DNA from: a bacterium HR25 | GTDB lineage: Bacteria; Chloroflexota; Dehalococcoidia; SM23-28-2; HRbin24 | Direction of reading: 5' to 3' | Length of the DNA stretch: 64,000 bases | Assembly: GCA_002898615.1 (NCBI GenBank) | Contig: BEIB01000001.1 | Coordinates: 10,879 to 74,878 of the forward strand | Shown: in pieces, positions 17,545 to 26,147 of the stretch | Layout: the number at the start of each line of letters is the position of its first letter | Numbering within the stretch: the first letter of the stretch is position 1 | Program-made: the position numbers and the translations under genes | Notes under the pieces: model-generated | What the model was told of the DNA's origin: nothing | The model's input: only the letters and a program-made list of their open reading frames with translations | Database searches by the model: none

Positions 17545-18972
17545 TTGCGCGTCCTGTTCGTAGCTGCCGAATCATTCCCTCTGGTCAAGGTGGGCGGGCT
17601 GGCCGATGTCGCCAGCTCTCTCCCCAAGGCCCTGGCCCTCCACGGTCACGATGTGCGGGTGGCCCTCCCCTTCTACGCCCGGCTGGCCCTGCCCCAGCGC
17701 CCCCAGCACGCCATCGACCTGCCGGTGGAGTTGGGGGGGCGGACGGTGGTGGCGGCTGTATATCAGACGCTGCACCCCAACGGCGTCCCGGCCTATCTGG
17801 TGGCCAACGATGCCTACTTCGGCCGGGAGCATGTGTACGGCTACCCTGACGACGACGAGCGGTTCATCTTCTTCTGTGGGGCGGTGCGGGCCCTCCTGAG
17901 GGTCAGTGAGTGGCAGCCGGACATCGTCCACTGCAACGACTGGCACACCGCCTACCTGGTCTATGTCCTGCGGCAGGACGCGCTCTTCCAGGACGTGGCC
18001 ACCGTCTTCACCATCCACAATCTGGCCTACCAGGGCCCTTACACGGAGCGGACGAGACGGCTCATGGGGCTCCCGGAGACCTCTCGGGACAACCTGATGG
18101 CCCTGGGGATCAGGTATGCCGACGCCCTCAACACCGTCAGCCCCACCTATCTCACGGAGGTGCTCACCCCCGCCTTCGGCCACAACATGGACGGGCTGCT
18201 GCGCCAGCGCCTCGCCGACTTCCGGGGCATCCTCAACGGTGTCGATTACGAGGAGTTCGACCCCAGACACGACCCCCACATCCCCGTCCTCTACGGCCCC
18301 CATTGCGTCTCCCGCAAGCTCAAGAACAAGAGCGCCCTTCAGTACTGGAGTCGCCTGCCCCTGAGCCAGACGGTGCCCCTCCTGGGCGTGGTGGCCCGGC
18401 TCACCGGACAGAAGGGAATAGACACTATCATTGAGGCCCTGGACGACCTGCTGGACCTGGGTGTCCAGGTGGTGGTGATGGGGAGGGGGGAGCCCCGCTA
18501 TGAGGAGGTCCTGCTCTCCCTGGCCCAGGCCCGCCGCGGGGCTATGGCCTACCACCAGCGGGAGGACGAGACCCTGGCCCGGCTCGTCTACGCCGGGGCG
18601 GACATGTTGCTGGCCCCCTCCAACTTCGAGCCCTGCGGCCTGGGGCCTCTCATCGCCGCCCGTTACGGCACCGTGCCTATCGTGCGGGCCACCGGGGGCC
18701 TGGCCGATACCATTCTGGACTGCATGGAAGACCGGGAGAGGGGTCTGGGCATAGTCATCGGCGGGCCGACGCCGGCAGACCTGGTGACGGCGGTGACGCG
18801 TGCCCTCCTCCTCTACCATCGCCGGTCGGAGTGGCGGACGCTGGTCCAGCGGCTCATGGCTGCCGACTTCTCCTGGGAGCGGCCCAGCCTCCAGTATCAG
18901 GAGCTCTACGCTCACGCCCTGCGCAAGTGCCGGGAGGCCAACCGGGGCCAGCCGGCGCCGCGTATCCCGTAG
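17545..18972 (+). CDS. glgA: Glycogen synthase (ADP-glucose type, GT5)
   Basis: 475 residues, normal for GlgA. It has the N-terminal substrate loop KVGGLADV (residues 13-20), HCNDWHT, FTIHNLAYQG, NTVSPTYLTE, the C-terminal GVVARLTGQKGID and the GT-B end APSNFEPCGLGPL...ATGGLADTI. It elongates alpha-1,4-glucan from ADP-glucose. The start is TTG at 17545, forced because MRVLFVAAESFP homology begins at once and the upstream frame has no ATG; GGCGGTGA lies just upstream. No other glycogen gene is next to it. The 290 bases before it (17255-17544) hold no gene I can support. Confidence 0.92.
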   Translation: MRVLFVAAESFPLVKVGGLADVASSLPKALALHGHDVRVALPFYARLALPQRPQHAIDLPVELGGRTVVAAVYQTLHPNGVPAYLVANDAYFGREHVYGYPDDDERFIFFCGAVRALLRVSEWQPDIVHCNDWHTAYLVYVLRQDALFQDVATVFTIHNLAYQGPYTERTRRLMGLPETSRDNLMALGIRYADALNTVSPTYLTEVLTPAFGHNMDGLLRQRLADFRGILNGVDYEEFDPRHDPHIPVLYGPHCVSRKLKNKSALQYWSRLPLSQTVPLLGVVARLTGQKGIDTIIEALDDLLDLGVQVVVMGRGEPRYEEVLLSLAQARRGAMAYHQREDETLARLVYAGADMLLAPSNFEPCGLGPLIAARYGTVPIVRATGGLADTILDCMEDRERGLGIVIGGPTPADLVTAVTRALLLYHRRSEWRTLVQRLMAADFSWERPSLQYQELYAHALRKCREANRGQPAPRIP

Positions 18973-18994
18973 CCTCATCGGCCAGCCACCCTTA

Positions 18995-19024
18995 TTGACC
19001 CTGACGTGCAGGTAATGCTATGCT
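18995..19024 (+). promoter_or_regulatory. Sigma70-type promoter for the acyl-CoA dehydrogenase pair
   Basis: TTGACC at 18995-19000, an 18-base spacer and TATGCT at 19019-19024, about 35 bases before the ATG at 19060. Consensus match is moderate. Confidence 0.45.
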
Positions 19025-19059
19025 GCCCGCGCACAGCGGTAGACCTCAGGAGGCGGGCC

Positions 19060-20232
19060 ATGGACTTCAGGCTGGGACCTACCGAGGAGAAGTGGCGCCA
19101 GGAAGTGCGGCAGTGGATCCGGGAGAACCTGCCCGGTAGCTGGGAGGAGACCCCGGCGCCCGGGGACCGCTGGGAGGCCTCCCGGGAGTTCGCCCGGAGG
19201 CTGGCCAAGAAAGGGTGGGTGGCCCCCCACTGGCCCAGAGAGTACGGCGGGCTCGGCCTCTCCCTCTGGGAGCAGCTCATCTTCCGGGAGGAGATGAGCT
19301 ACCACTGGGCCCCTCTGGGCTCGGTCGCCATCGCTGTGGACTTCGTGGGCCCCACCATCATCATCTACGGCACCGAGGAGCAGAAGCGGGAGCACCTACC
19401 CCGCATCACGTCGGCTGAGGTGGTCTGGTGCCAGGGCTTCAGCGAGCCCAACGCCGGCTCTGACCTGGCCAACCTGCAGACGCGGGCCGTCCGCGAGGGG
19501 GACGACTACGTGGTCAACGGCCAGAAGATCTGGACCTCCGGCGCCCACCGGGCAGACTGGATGATCCTCCTGGCCCGTACCGACCCGGACGCCCCCAAGC
19601 ACAAAGGGATCTCCTACTTCCTCCTGGACATGAAGACGCCGGGCATCACCATCCAGCCCATCATCGACATCATGGACAATCACAGCTTCAATCAGGTCTT
19701 CTTCGAGAACGTGCGCGTCCCCCGGCGCAACCTGTTGGGGGAGGAGAACCGGGGCTGGTACATGGCCACCACCACCCTGAATTTCGAGCGCTCCTCCATC
19801 GGCGGGGCGGCGGCCTCGCGGCGCCTCCTGGAGGATCTGGTGCGCTACGTGCAGGAGACGCCAGCCGATGGTGGCCGGCTGGGGGATGACCCGCGGGTGC
19901 GCTACCGGGTGGCGGAGTCCGCCATCGAAGTGGAGGTGGGCCGGCTCCTCTCCTACCAGGTGGTCTCCCTTCAGGCCCGCGGGGAGGTGCCCTCATACCA
20001 GGCCTCCATAGCCAAGCTCTACAACACAGAGATGGGGCTGAGGCTGGCTCGTACCGGCCTGGACGTCCTAGGCCTCTACGGCCAGTTGCGCCCCAGATCC
20101 AAGTGGGTGCAACTGCGGGGCCGCTTCGAGCGACAGTTCCTCTGGATGACCGGCATGGTGGTAGGCGGCGGCACCAGCGAGATCCAGCGGAACCTCATCG
20201 CTGTGCGGGGCCTGGGCTTGCCCAGGGGCTAG
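19060..20232 (+). CDS. Acyl-CoA dehydrogenase, subunit of a probable heteromeric enzyme
   Basis: 390 residues. N-terminal helical domain (to about 115), beta domain (about 120-225) with CQGFSEPNAGSDLANLQT and GQKIWTSGAH, and C-terminal helical domain ending VVGGGTSEIQRN..A.RGLGLPR, the FAD/dimer region. It oxidises an acyl-CoA to the enoyl-CoA with FAD, passing electrons to ETF. The catalytic glutamate position cannot be fixed by eye. CAGGAGGCGGGCC precedes the ATG. The second dehydrogenase begins 56 bases downstream; tandem, dissimilar pairs like this form alpha2beta2 enzymes in steroid and some other acyl-CoA pathways. Confidence 0.88.
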   Translation: MDFRLGPTEEKWRQEVRQWIRENLPGSWEETPAPGDRWEASREFARRLAKKGWVAPHWPREYGGLGLSLWEQLIFREEMSYHWAPLGSVAIAVDFVGPTIIIYGTEEQKREHLPRITSAEVVWCQGFSEPNAGSDLANLQTRAVREGDDYVVNGQKIWTSGAHRADWMILLARTDPDAPKHKGISYFLLDMKTPGITIQPIIDIMDNHSFNQVFFENVRVPRRNLLGEENRGWYMATTTLNFERSSIGGAAASRRLLEDLVRYVQETPADGGRLGDDPRVRYRVAESAIEVEVGRLLSYQVVSLQARGEVPSYQASIAKLYNTEMGLRLARTGLDVLGLYGQLRPRSKWVQLRGRFERQFLWMTGMVVGGGTSEIQRNLIAVRGLGLPRG

Positions 20233-20288
20233 AGAGGCCCATAATACACTGAAGGAAGATGCATCGATTCGCCTGCGGGAGGTAACAG

Positions 20289-21425
20289 ATGGACCTGGGT
20301 CTTGACGAGCAGCAAGAGATGCTCCGCAACTTCGCTCGGGACTTCCTGGAGAAGGAGTGCCCGGAGCAGCTCGTCCGCCAGATGGAGGAGGACGAGCGGG
20401 GCTATTCTCCTGAGCTGTGGCAGAAGATGGCCCAGCAGGGCTGGATGGGCCTCATCATCCCCGAGGAGTACGGCGGCGTCGGCATGCGCATCACCGACCT
20501 GGCGGTGCTGCTGGAGGAGTTCGGGCGGGCGCTGGTGCCGGGACCCTACATCCCCACCGTCGTCCTGGGGGCCTACCCCATCATGCTGGCGGGGACGGAG
20601 GAGCAGAAGCAACAGTTCCTCCCCCGCATCGCCAGCGGCGAGCTCATCATGACCATGGCCCTCACGGAGCCCTCCGCCAAGTGGGACGCCGACGGCATCC
20701 AGCTGGAGGCCCGCCGCGAGGGTGACGAGTACGTCCTCAACGGTACCAAGCTCTTCGTCCAGGACGCCCACGTGACGGACTACATGGTAGTGGCCGCCCG
20801 CACCTCCCGGGGTGGTAGCCCGGAGGAGGGGGTGACCCTCTTTCTGGTGGACTCCAAGTCCCCGGGCATCCGCTTCGAGCTGCTGCGGACCATCGCCTCC
20901 GACAAGCAGTGCGAGGTGACCTTCGAGAACGTGCGGGTGCCGGCCGCCAATGTGCTGGGAGAGGTGGACAAGGGCTGGCCGGTGGTGCATCAGACGAAGC
21001 AACTGGCGGCGGTGGCCGCCTGTGCCTACCTGGTGGGGCTGGCCCAGCAGGACTTTGATATCACCCTTAACTACGCCAAGGAGCGGGTGCAGTTCGGCCG
21101 GCCCATCGGCTCCTTCCAGGCCATCCAGCACAAGCTGGCGGACGCCGTCATAGATGTGGACGGCTGCCGCTTCATCACCTACAAGGCGGCCTGGAGCCTC
21201 CAGGAAGGGGAGCCGGACGCCGAGCTGATGGTTTCCATGGCCAAGGCCTGGTGCAGCGAGGCCTCCCGGCGGGTGGTGGCCCACGGCCAGCAGATCCACG
21301 GCGGCATCGGCTTCACCAAGGACTACAAGATCCAGCTCTACTTCCGTCGTCAGAAGTGGATGGAGCTGATGTGGGGCGACGCCGACTACCATCGTGAGCT
21401 GGTGGCCCAGAAGATGGGCATCTGA
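20289..21425 (+). CDS. Acyl-CoA dehydrogenase, partner subunit
   Basis: 378 residues with the three-domain ACAD fold: MDLGLDEQQEMLRNFARDFL, GYGGVGM-type loop, MALTEPSAKWDADGIQ (a weakened version of the usual TEP.AGSD), GTKLFVQDAHV, and the end HGGIGFTKDYKIQLYFRR...GDADYHRELVAQ. This last motif is typical of the second subunit in heteromeric pairs. GCGGGAGGTAACAG precedes the ATG. Probably co-transcribed with the gene before it; a CATAAT sequence at about 20241 may be an extra promoter. A T-rich terminator hairpin follows. Confidence 0.88.
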   Translation: MDLGLDEQQEMLRNFARDFLEKECPEQLVRQMEEDERGYSPELWQKMAQQGWMGLIIPEEYGGVGMRITDLAVLLEEFGRALVPGPYIPTVVLGAYPIMLAGTEEQKQQFLPRIASGELIMTMALTEPSAKWDADGIQLEARREGDEYVLNGTKLFVQDAHVTDYMVVAARTSRGGSPEEGVTLFLVDSKSPGIRFELLRTIASDKQCEVTFENVRVPAANVLGEVDKGWPVVHQTKQLAAVAACAYLVGLAQQDFDITLNYAKERVQFGRPIGSFQAIQHKLADAVIDVDGCRFITYKAAWSLQEGEPDAELMVSMAKAWCSEASRRVVAHGQQIHGGIGFTKDYKIQLYFRRQKWMELMWGDADYHRELVAQKMGI

Positions 21426-21450
21426 CGGCCCGTCGCTTCGCCGCGTCGTC

Positions 21451-21472
21451 AGGGGGGCGGGGATGCCCCCCT
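21451..21472 (+). terminator. Rho-independent terminator of the acyl-CoA dehydrogenase operon
   Basis: AGGGGGGC / GCCCCCCT stem of 8 bp with loop GGGGAT, followed by TTCTCGTCT, 26 bases after the stop. It lies between convergent genes. Confidence 0.65.
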
Positions 21473-21498
21473 TTCTCGTCTCGCCTCGCAGCCGACCG

Positions 21499-22857
21499 TC
21501 AGATAAGGGGGCCGCCGGAAACGTCGGTCGTCTCGGGGGCCGGGGCCGGCCCGGGGGCCAGCCGACGGTACAGGAGGGCCAGTCCCACCCCCAGCAGGCA
21601 GACGAGGCCGAAGAGGGCCACGGCCGCCTGCACCCCCAGGTGCTGGGCGGCCAGCCCCAGCAACTGTCCGCCGATGGGCGTGCTCCCGGCGAAGAGGAGA
21701 ACGTAGAGGCTCAGGACACGCCCCCGCAGCTCCGGGGGCGAGAGTAGCTGCAGGCGCGTGTTGCCGGTGGCGGTGAAGGTGACGCCAGCGAAGCCCATGG
21801 CCACCAGCAGAACGAGGGAGGCCCCCAGCCAGGGGGAGAGACCCAGCAGCACCAGCAGGAGGCTGAAGGCGGCGGCCCCCAGGAAGAGCTGCGACTCCTC
21901 GGCCCGCCGTCGGTAGGCCAGGAAGAGGGCGGCCAGTATGGAGCCCACGCCCATGGCCGAGGTCATCCCCCCGAAGCCCACCGACTCCACCTTCAGCACG
22001 TCGCGGGCCAGGAGGGGCAGCACTACCAAGAAGTTGTAGCCGAAGGTGCCGATGAAGGCCATCAGCAGCAGCACGCGGAAGGTGGGCGGACTCCCCAGGG
22101 AGTAAGAGATCCCCTCCCGCAGCCGCTCCCACAGGGAACCCTCGCTGGCCCGCGGGCTGGCGTACAGCTCCCGGGCCCGCATGAGGAGGAGGCCGGCCAG
22201 CACGGGGACGAAGCTGGCAGCGTTGATGAGGAAGGTGCTCCCCGTCCCCACCAGGGCGATGGATACGCCGGCCACCATGGGCCCCACGATACGGGCCAGG
22301 TTGAAGATGATGCTGTGAAGGGCCACGGCGTTGACCAGCAAATCCTGCCCTACCATCTCGGATATGAAGGCCTGACGCACTGGGTTATCGAAGGAGTTGA
22401 TGAGGCCCAGGAGGAAGGCCAGCAGGCAGACGTGCCAGAGCTGCACCCGTCCCGTCACCACCAGCAGGCCCAGGGCCAGCGCCTGGAGCATGGCCGCCGT
22501 CTGGGTAGCGATGAGCAGGCCCCGCTTGTTGACGCGGTCCGCCACCACGCCCGCTGGCAGGGAGAAAAGGAGGACGGGCAGGAACTGGAGCATGGTCACT
22601 GTCCCCAGCACCAGGGGAGGCTGGGCCAGCGTCTTGGCCACCAGCCAGGACTGGCCGGTGAGCTGGGCCCAGGTGCCTACCAGGGAGACTACCTGTCCGC
22701 TCCAGAAGAGACGGTAGTTACGCACCCCAAGAGCGGCGAAGGTGCGGCGCCAGCCTCCCCCCTGCAGGGGCATTCGCCCTCGCCACAGGCTGAGGCCATG
22801 GGCGCGCCAGGGACGCTGCATGGAGGCCTGGCGCCGGTAGCCCGCTGCCGGCGCCAT
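21499..22857 (-). CDS. MFS transporter, EntS-like (12 TM)
   Basis: 452 residues. After a basic N-terminus, NYRLFWSGQVVSLVGTWAQ starts the first helix; the cytoplasmic loop 2-3 motif is GVVADRVNKRGLL, and NSFDNPVRQAFISEMVG lies between helices 4 and 5, all characteristic of the MFS_3 enterobactin-exporter-like group. About 12 hydrophobic helices. It probably exports a small molecule; substrate unknown. ATG 22857 follows TAGGATGA, but internal starts up to about 45 residues later are possible because homology begins near residue 40. It follows the amidase on the same strand after about 50 bases. Confidence 0.82.
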   Translation of the reverse strand: MAPAAGYRRQASMQRPWRAHGLSLWRGRMPLQGGGWRRTFAALGVRNYRLFWSGQVVSLVGTWAQLTGQSWLVAKTLAQPPLVLGTVTMLQFLPVLLFSLPAGVVADRVNKRGLLIATQTAAMLQALALGLLVVTGRVQLWHVCLLAFLLGLINSFDNPVRQAFISEMVGQDLLVNAVALHSIIFNLARIVGPMVAGVSIALVGTGSTFLINAASFVPVLAGLLLMRARELYASPRASEGSLWERLREGISYSLGSPPTFRVLLLMAFIGTFGYNFLVVLPLLARDVLKVESVGFGGMTSAMGVGSILAALFLAYRRRAEESQLFLGAAAFSLLLVLLGLSPWLGASLVLLVAMGFAGVTFTATGNTRLQLLSPPELRGRVLSLYVLLFAGSTPIGGQLLGLAAQHLGVQAAVALFGLVCLLGVGLALLYRRLAPGPAPAPETTDVSGGPLI

Positions 22858-22910
22858 CACTCATCCTACCAGAGGCAGCAGGCGCCAGGATTAAAGGGAC
22901 GGCGCAGCTC

Positions 22911-24464
22911 TCAGCGCCCCTGGCCGCCGGTGCGGGCAGTAGTCGCCAGCGAGGGCGCGTAGACTTCCCTCTCGAAGGCATGGGCCGCCCGCAGGAGGGT
23001 GGCCTCCTCGAAGTGGCGGCCCACCAGCATCAGGCCGATGGGCAGGCCGCCCGATTCGCCGCAGGGGACATTGATGGCCGGGTGGCCCGTCACGTCGAAG
23101 GGACAGGTGTTGCTGATCATGTTCAGGGCCGCCGCCATGTACTCGGCCAGGCCGCCGCTGGGGAAGGGCTGGGCCTTCTGGGGCGTGGTGGGCATGGCCA
23201 GGAGGTCTACCTCCTGCAGAGCGGCATCGTAGGCGGCCCGCAGCGTCCGGCGCAGGTTCTGCCCGCGAGCGTAGTAGCGGCCGTGATAGCGCTCGCCCAG
23301 ATAGTGTCCCAGGAGGAGCACCATCTTTACGGTGGGGGAAAAGTCCTGCGCCCTCGTCCGACGGGAGCGGCCGTAGAACTCCACCAGGGCGGTATCGTAG
23401 TAGCCCAGCCAGCCGTGGCCCATCCCCTCGCCCCGCACCATGATGGCCCAGGTGCCCTCGATACCGACGCCGTTCCAGAAGTGCACTCCCTCCCGGTGCA
23501 GAGGGACCGATATCTCCCTCACCTGGGCGCCCAGGCTGGCGAAGCGATGGGCTGCCTCCCGCACTGCCTCGTCCACGTCCGTCTCGGAGACGCCGGGCCA
23601 GCCGAACCCCTCCCTGACGACGCCGATACGCAGACCACGGGCGCCCCGGGCCAGCTCCTGGCTGTAGCGAGGGAGCGTCTCCGGCGTCGCTCCCTGACGG
23701 GGATCGAGCCCGTCCCGCCCGGCGATGACTTCCAGCGCCAGGGCCAGGTCGGGCACGTTGCTGGCCATGGGGCCGGTGTGATCCAGGGTGAGCTCGATGG
23801 GGAAGATCCCTGTGTAGGGGACCAGGCCGTAGGTGGGCTTGATGCCGAATATGCCGCACCAGGAGGCAGGTATGCGGATGGAGCCTCCCTGGTCGCCGCC
23901 GATGGCGATGTCGGCCTCCCCGGTGGCGACGACGACGCCGCTGCCGCTGGATGAGCCTCCCGCCATGCGCGACGGGTCGCGCGGGTTGCGGACGGGCCAC
24001 GGGTAGGAGGTGTGGGAGCCGCCGGAGAAGCAGAGGTCTTCGCAGACGGTCTTGCCGATGACCTCCGCCCCGGCATCCAGGAGCCGCGTCACGATGGTGG
24101 CGTCAGCCGTGGGCACGTAGCCGTCCATGAGGGCCGAGCCGTTGAGGAGAGGCAGCCCCTGGACGGCTATGTTGTCCTTCAGGGCCACCTTCTTCCCGGC
24201 AAGAGGACCGTCCGGTGCTCCCTTGATGGAGCAGCGCCACGCCCAGGCCCCGTACGGGTTATCCTGCGGGGCGGGGCGCCACCCGGCGTCCCGCGGGTAG
24301 CGGACGGGAAGCCCCGGCTCCGGCAGGGTGTCCAGCCACTCATAGGAGGCGATGATGCTGTCCATGAAGCCCTTGAAGGCCGTAATCTCCTCGGCGCTGA
24401 GCTCGAAGTTGTAGAGACGGGCTATACGCTGGAGCTCCTCGTCCGAGGGCCGCCGCACTGCCAT
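22911..24464 (-). CDS. Amidase-signature family amidase
   Basis: 517 residues. The amidase signature is complete: catalytic Lys in VALKDNIAVQG, the glycine/serine-rich MAGGSSSGSGVVVATG with the cis-Ser, and the nucleophile region GGDQGGSIRIPASWCGIFGIKPTYG. It hydrolyses an amide to acid and ammonia; these sequences resemble broad-specificity or Asp-amidase-like members, not GatA, since no gatB or gatC is adjacent. GGAGGGAACGGGAAA precedes ATG 24464, and a good promoter lies 40 bases further up. Possibly an operon with the MFS gene. Confidence 0.88.
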   Translation of the reverse strand: MAVRRPSDEELQRIARLYNFELSAEEITAFKGFMDSIIASYEWLDTLPEPGLPVRYPRDAGWRPAPQDNPYGAWAWRCSIKGAPDGPLAGKKVALKDNIAVQGLPLLNGSALMDGYVPTADATIVTRLLDAGAEVIGKTVCEDLCFSGGSHTSYPWPVRNPRDPSRMAGGSSSGSGVVVATGEADIAIGGDQGGSIRIPASWCGIFGIKPTYGLVPYTGIFPIELTLDHTGPMASNVPDLALALEVIAGRDGLDPRQGATPETLPRYSQELARGARGLRIGVVREGFGWPGVSETDVDEAVREAAHRFASLGAQVREISVPLHREGVHFWNGVGIEGTWAIMVRGEGMGHGWLGYYDTALVEFYGRSRRTRAQDFSPTVKMVLLLGHYLGERYHGRYYARGQNLRRTLRAAYDAALQEVDLLAMPTTPQKAQPFPSGGLAEYMAAALNMISNTCPFDVTGHPAINVPCGESGGLPIGLMLVGRHFEEATLLRAAHAFEREVYAPSLATTARTGGQGR

Positions 24465-24503
24465 TTTCCCGTTCCCTCCTTCGGTCCAGTGTGTAGCGGG
24501 CTA

Positions 24504-24533
24504 TATATAGCCAGGGGCGTCCCCCGGTGTCAA
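24504..24533 (-). promoter_or_regulatory. Sigma70-type promoter of the amidase gene
   Basis: On the minus strand TTGACA (24533-24528), an 18-base spacer and TATATA (24509-24504), 40 bases before the amidase ATG. The consensus match is strong and in this GC-rich setting unlikely to be chance. Confidence 0.65.
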
Positions 24534-24645
24534 GGGAAGCCCTCTCCCGGAGGGGCGGCTGTCCTGTGCAATAATGGAGAGACGACGAGGAGTGGCAGCC
24601 GGGGCCTCCACCCCGGGCCGACGCCAGCAGGCGCGGAGGGCAGCT

Positions 24646-24987
24646 ATGACCGACTGTCTGTTCTGTCGCATGGCCAACGGCGAGATGCCCGTGGAAAAGC
24701 TCTACGAGGATGACCTGGTCTTCTCCATCCGAGACATCCACCCCCGGGCGCCCGTCCACTTCATGGTGATCCCCAAGGAGCACATCCCCACTGCTCAGGA
24801 GATACGGGAGGAGCACGGCCCGCTCCTGGCGCGCATCTTCACCGTGGCCAACCAGGTGGCCAGGCAAGAGGGGCTGGGAGAGAAGGGTTACCGTCTGGCC
24901 ATCAACGTGCGGGAGCACGGCGGCCAGACCATCTACCACCTGCACCTGCACGTGCTGGGCGGTCGCAAGCTGGGGGCCGAGGGCTGA
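24646..24987 (+). CDS. HIT family nucleotide hydrolase (Hint-like)
   Basis: 113 residues. CLFCRM near the N-terminus is the zinc pair of Hint-type proteins; VIPKEHI and the histidine triad HLHLHVLGG (about residues 98-106) give the nucleotide-binding, catalytic site. Known relatives hydrolyse adenosine phosphoramidates. GCGGAGGGCAGCT precedes ATG 24646; the longer upstream frame lacks homology. Transcribed away from the amidase gene. Confidence 0.92.
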   Translation: MTDCLFCRMANGEMPVEKLYEDDLVFSIRDIHPRAPVHFMVIPKEHIPTAQEIREEHGPLLARIFTVANQVARQEGLGEKGYRLAINVREHGGQTIYHLHLHVLGGRKLGAEG

Positions 24988-25080
24988 GGCCACCTGCTGC
25001 CAGAAAGGCCTTGGCGCTCCCTCCCGCGCCGCCTAGGCTACGGGACGCAGACGTCCCCAGGGAGAGGAGAGAGGCCCCAG

Positions 25081-25407
25081 GTGGCGGTATGGCTGGCAGT
25101 GGCGTCCGTCCTGGACGTGGTCATCGCCCTGTGCGCTGCCTTCAACAGCGGCTACTTCGCCCACTATCTCTGGGCTGGCCGGGCGCGGACGGCCCCTTAC
25201 CGGGTGGCCGCTCTGGCCCTCCTGCTGGTCTCCCTGGGGACGCTGGGGGAGCGCCTCGTCTGGCTGGCGGCCCTGGCCGTCGCCGATGGCGGGACGGCAT
25301 CGCTCCCCTGGGCGCTGGCCCGCCTGGTGACCCTGGCCGGGACGGGCCTCGTCTCTGTCCTGGTGGTGCGTCGCATTGTCGCCATCGACAGCCCTTACGG
25401 GAGGTGA
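25081..25407 (+). CDS. Hypothetical membrane protein of a small orphan-gene cassette
   Basis: 108 residues with three hydrophobic helices (about 2-22, 40-68, 80-100) and a basic tail. The start is GTG 25081 following GGAGAGGAGAG; a later start is possible. I recognise no family. It is the first of four small plus-strand genes with gaps of 5 bases, 1 base and an overlap, so one transcript is likely. Confidence 0.5.
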   Translation: MAVWLAVASVLDVVIALCAAFNSGYFAHYLWAGRARTAPYRVAALALLLVSLGTLGERLVWLAALAVADGGTASLPWALARLVTLAGTGLVSVLVVRRIVAIDSPYGR

Positions 25408-25412
25408 GGGGT

Positions 25413-25574
25413 ATGGCGTCCGCTATGGCCCTGGCCGTGGCCAGTGACCGCTGGGACCTGGCGGCCCTCTGTCTGGCCCTGGGGGTGACGGAGGCGGCCT
25501 CCCGGCTGCCGCCTCAGTCCCTGGAGGCCCTCCTGGCCATGCTGGAGGGGCCGCCACGGCGGCAGAGGGACTGA
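25413..25574 (+). CDS. Hypothetical 53-residue protein
   Basis: ATG 25413, with GGGAGGTGAGGGGT upstream. Amphipathic helices only (RWDLAALCLALGV, SLEALLAMLEG), ending in a basic tail. It begins 5 bases after the previous gene and ends one base before the next. No family recognised; small helical proteins of this kind are frequent in phage and plasmid cassettes. Confidence 0.45.
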   Translation: MASAMALAVASDRWDLAALCLALGVTEAASRLPPQSLEALLAMLEGPPRRQRD

Positions 25575-25575
25575 G

Positions 25576-25908
25576 GTGCCAGCACGGAGGAGACAGCGCC
25601 GCAAGGAGCTGAGCAACTTCTATGCCGATGCCCTGAGCGAGGCGGAGCGGCTGGAGCTGCCCCAGGCGGCGACGGTGGAGGGACTGGACCATGAGATAGC
25701 GGTGCTGCGGGTGCGGCTCAAGGCCGCCCTCCAGCAGAACCCTCAGGACCTGGCCCTCCTGGCCAAAGGAGTGGACATGCTGGTGAAAGCGGTAGCCGCC
25801 CGCTACCGCCTCTCGCCCAAGGCGCGACGGGACCTGGCCGACAACCTGGCCAGCCTCATCGAGAGCTTGGGGACGCTGCTGGAGGGGAAGGACGATGGCC
25901 CGCCCTAG
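25576..25908 (+). CDS. Hypothetical helical protein, possibly phage-derived
   Basis: 110 residues, almost entirely helical and charged: a basic start (PARRRQRRKEL), then VEGLDHEIAVLRVRLKAAL and GVDMLVKAVAARYRLSPKARRDLADNL. Layout resembles small DNA-associated proteins found next to phage packaging genes, but this is a weak impression. GTG 25576 starts directly after the previous stop, so coupling is likely. Its last 14 bases overlap the next gene. Confidence 0.5.
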   Translation: MPARRRQRRKELSNFYADALSEAERLELPQAATVEGLDHEIAVLRVRLKAALQQNPQDLALLAKGVDMLVKAVAARYRLSPKARRDLADNLASLIESLGTLLEGKDDGPP

Positions 25909-26098
25909 CCTTGAGGAGGCCATCCTGCGGCTGCGGCGCCGCCTGGGACGGCGGGGGACGCAGTCCGGCCTCTCGCTGGAGGCGCGCCTGGCCAGCCTGG
26001 AGCGGGAGATGGCGGAGGTAAAGGCCCGCATTAATGGCCTCATCTTCGTGGTGCTGGGAGCGGTCATCTCTGAGCTGCTCACCCGGCTGCTGCAATGA
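25895..26098 (+). CDS. Small coiled coil plus C-terminal membrane helix (XhlA/holin-accessory-like)
   Basis: 67 residues: a basic helix, then SLEARLASLEREMAEVKARIN (heptads) running into a single hydrophobic helix GLIFVVLGAVISELLTRLL at the very end. That architecture matches phage haemolysin XhlA-like proteins, which work with holins in lysis. GGAGGGGAAGGACG precedes ATG 25895. It suggests that the four-gene cassette derives from a phage, though no other phage gene is nearby. Confidence 0.55.
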   Translation: MARPSLEEAILRLRRRLGRRGTQSGLSLEARLASLEREMAEVKARINGLIFVVLGAVISELLTRLLQ

Positions 26099-26147
26099 GG
26101 GGCCTGTCCGGGCTACTATAGGCGGTGGTCCGAGCAGGAGGCGGAGC

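Noticed and set aside
17572..18978. A 468-codon antisense frame covering glgA
   Set aside because: No family features; typical shadow of a GC-rich gene with biased third positions.
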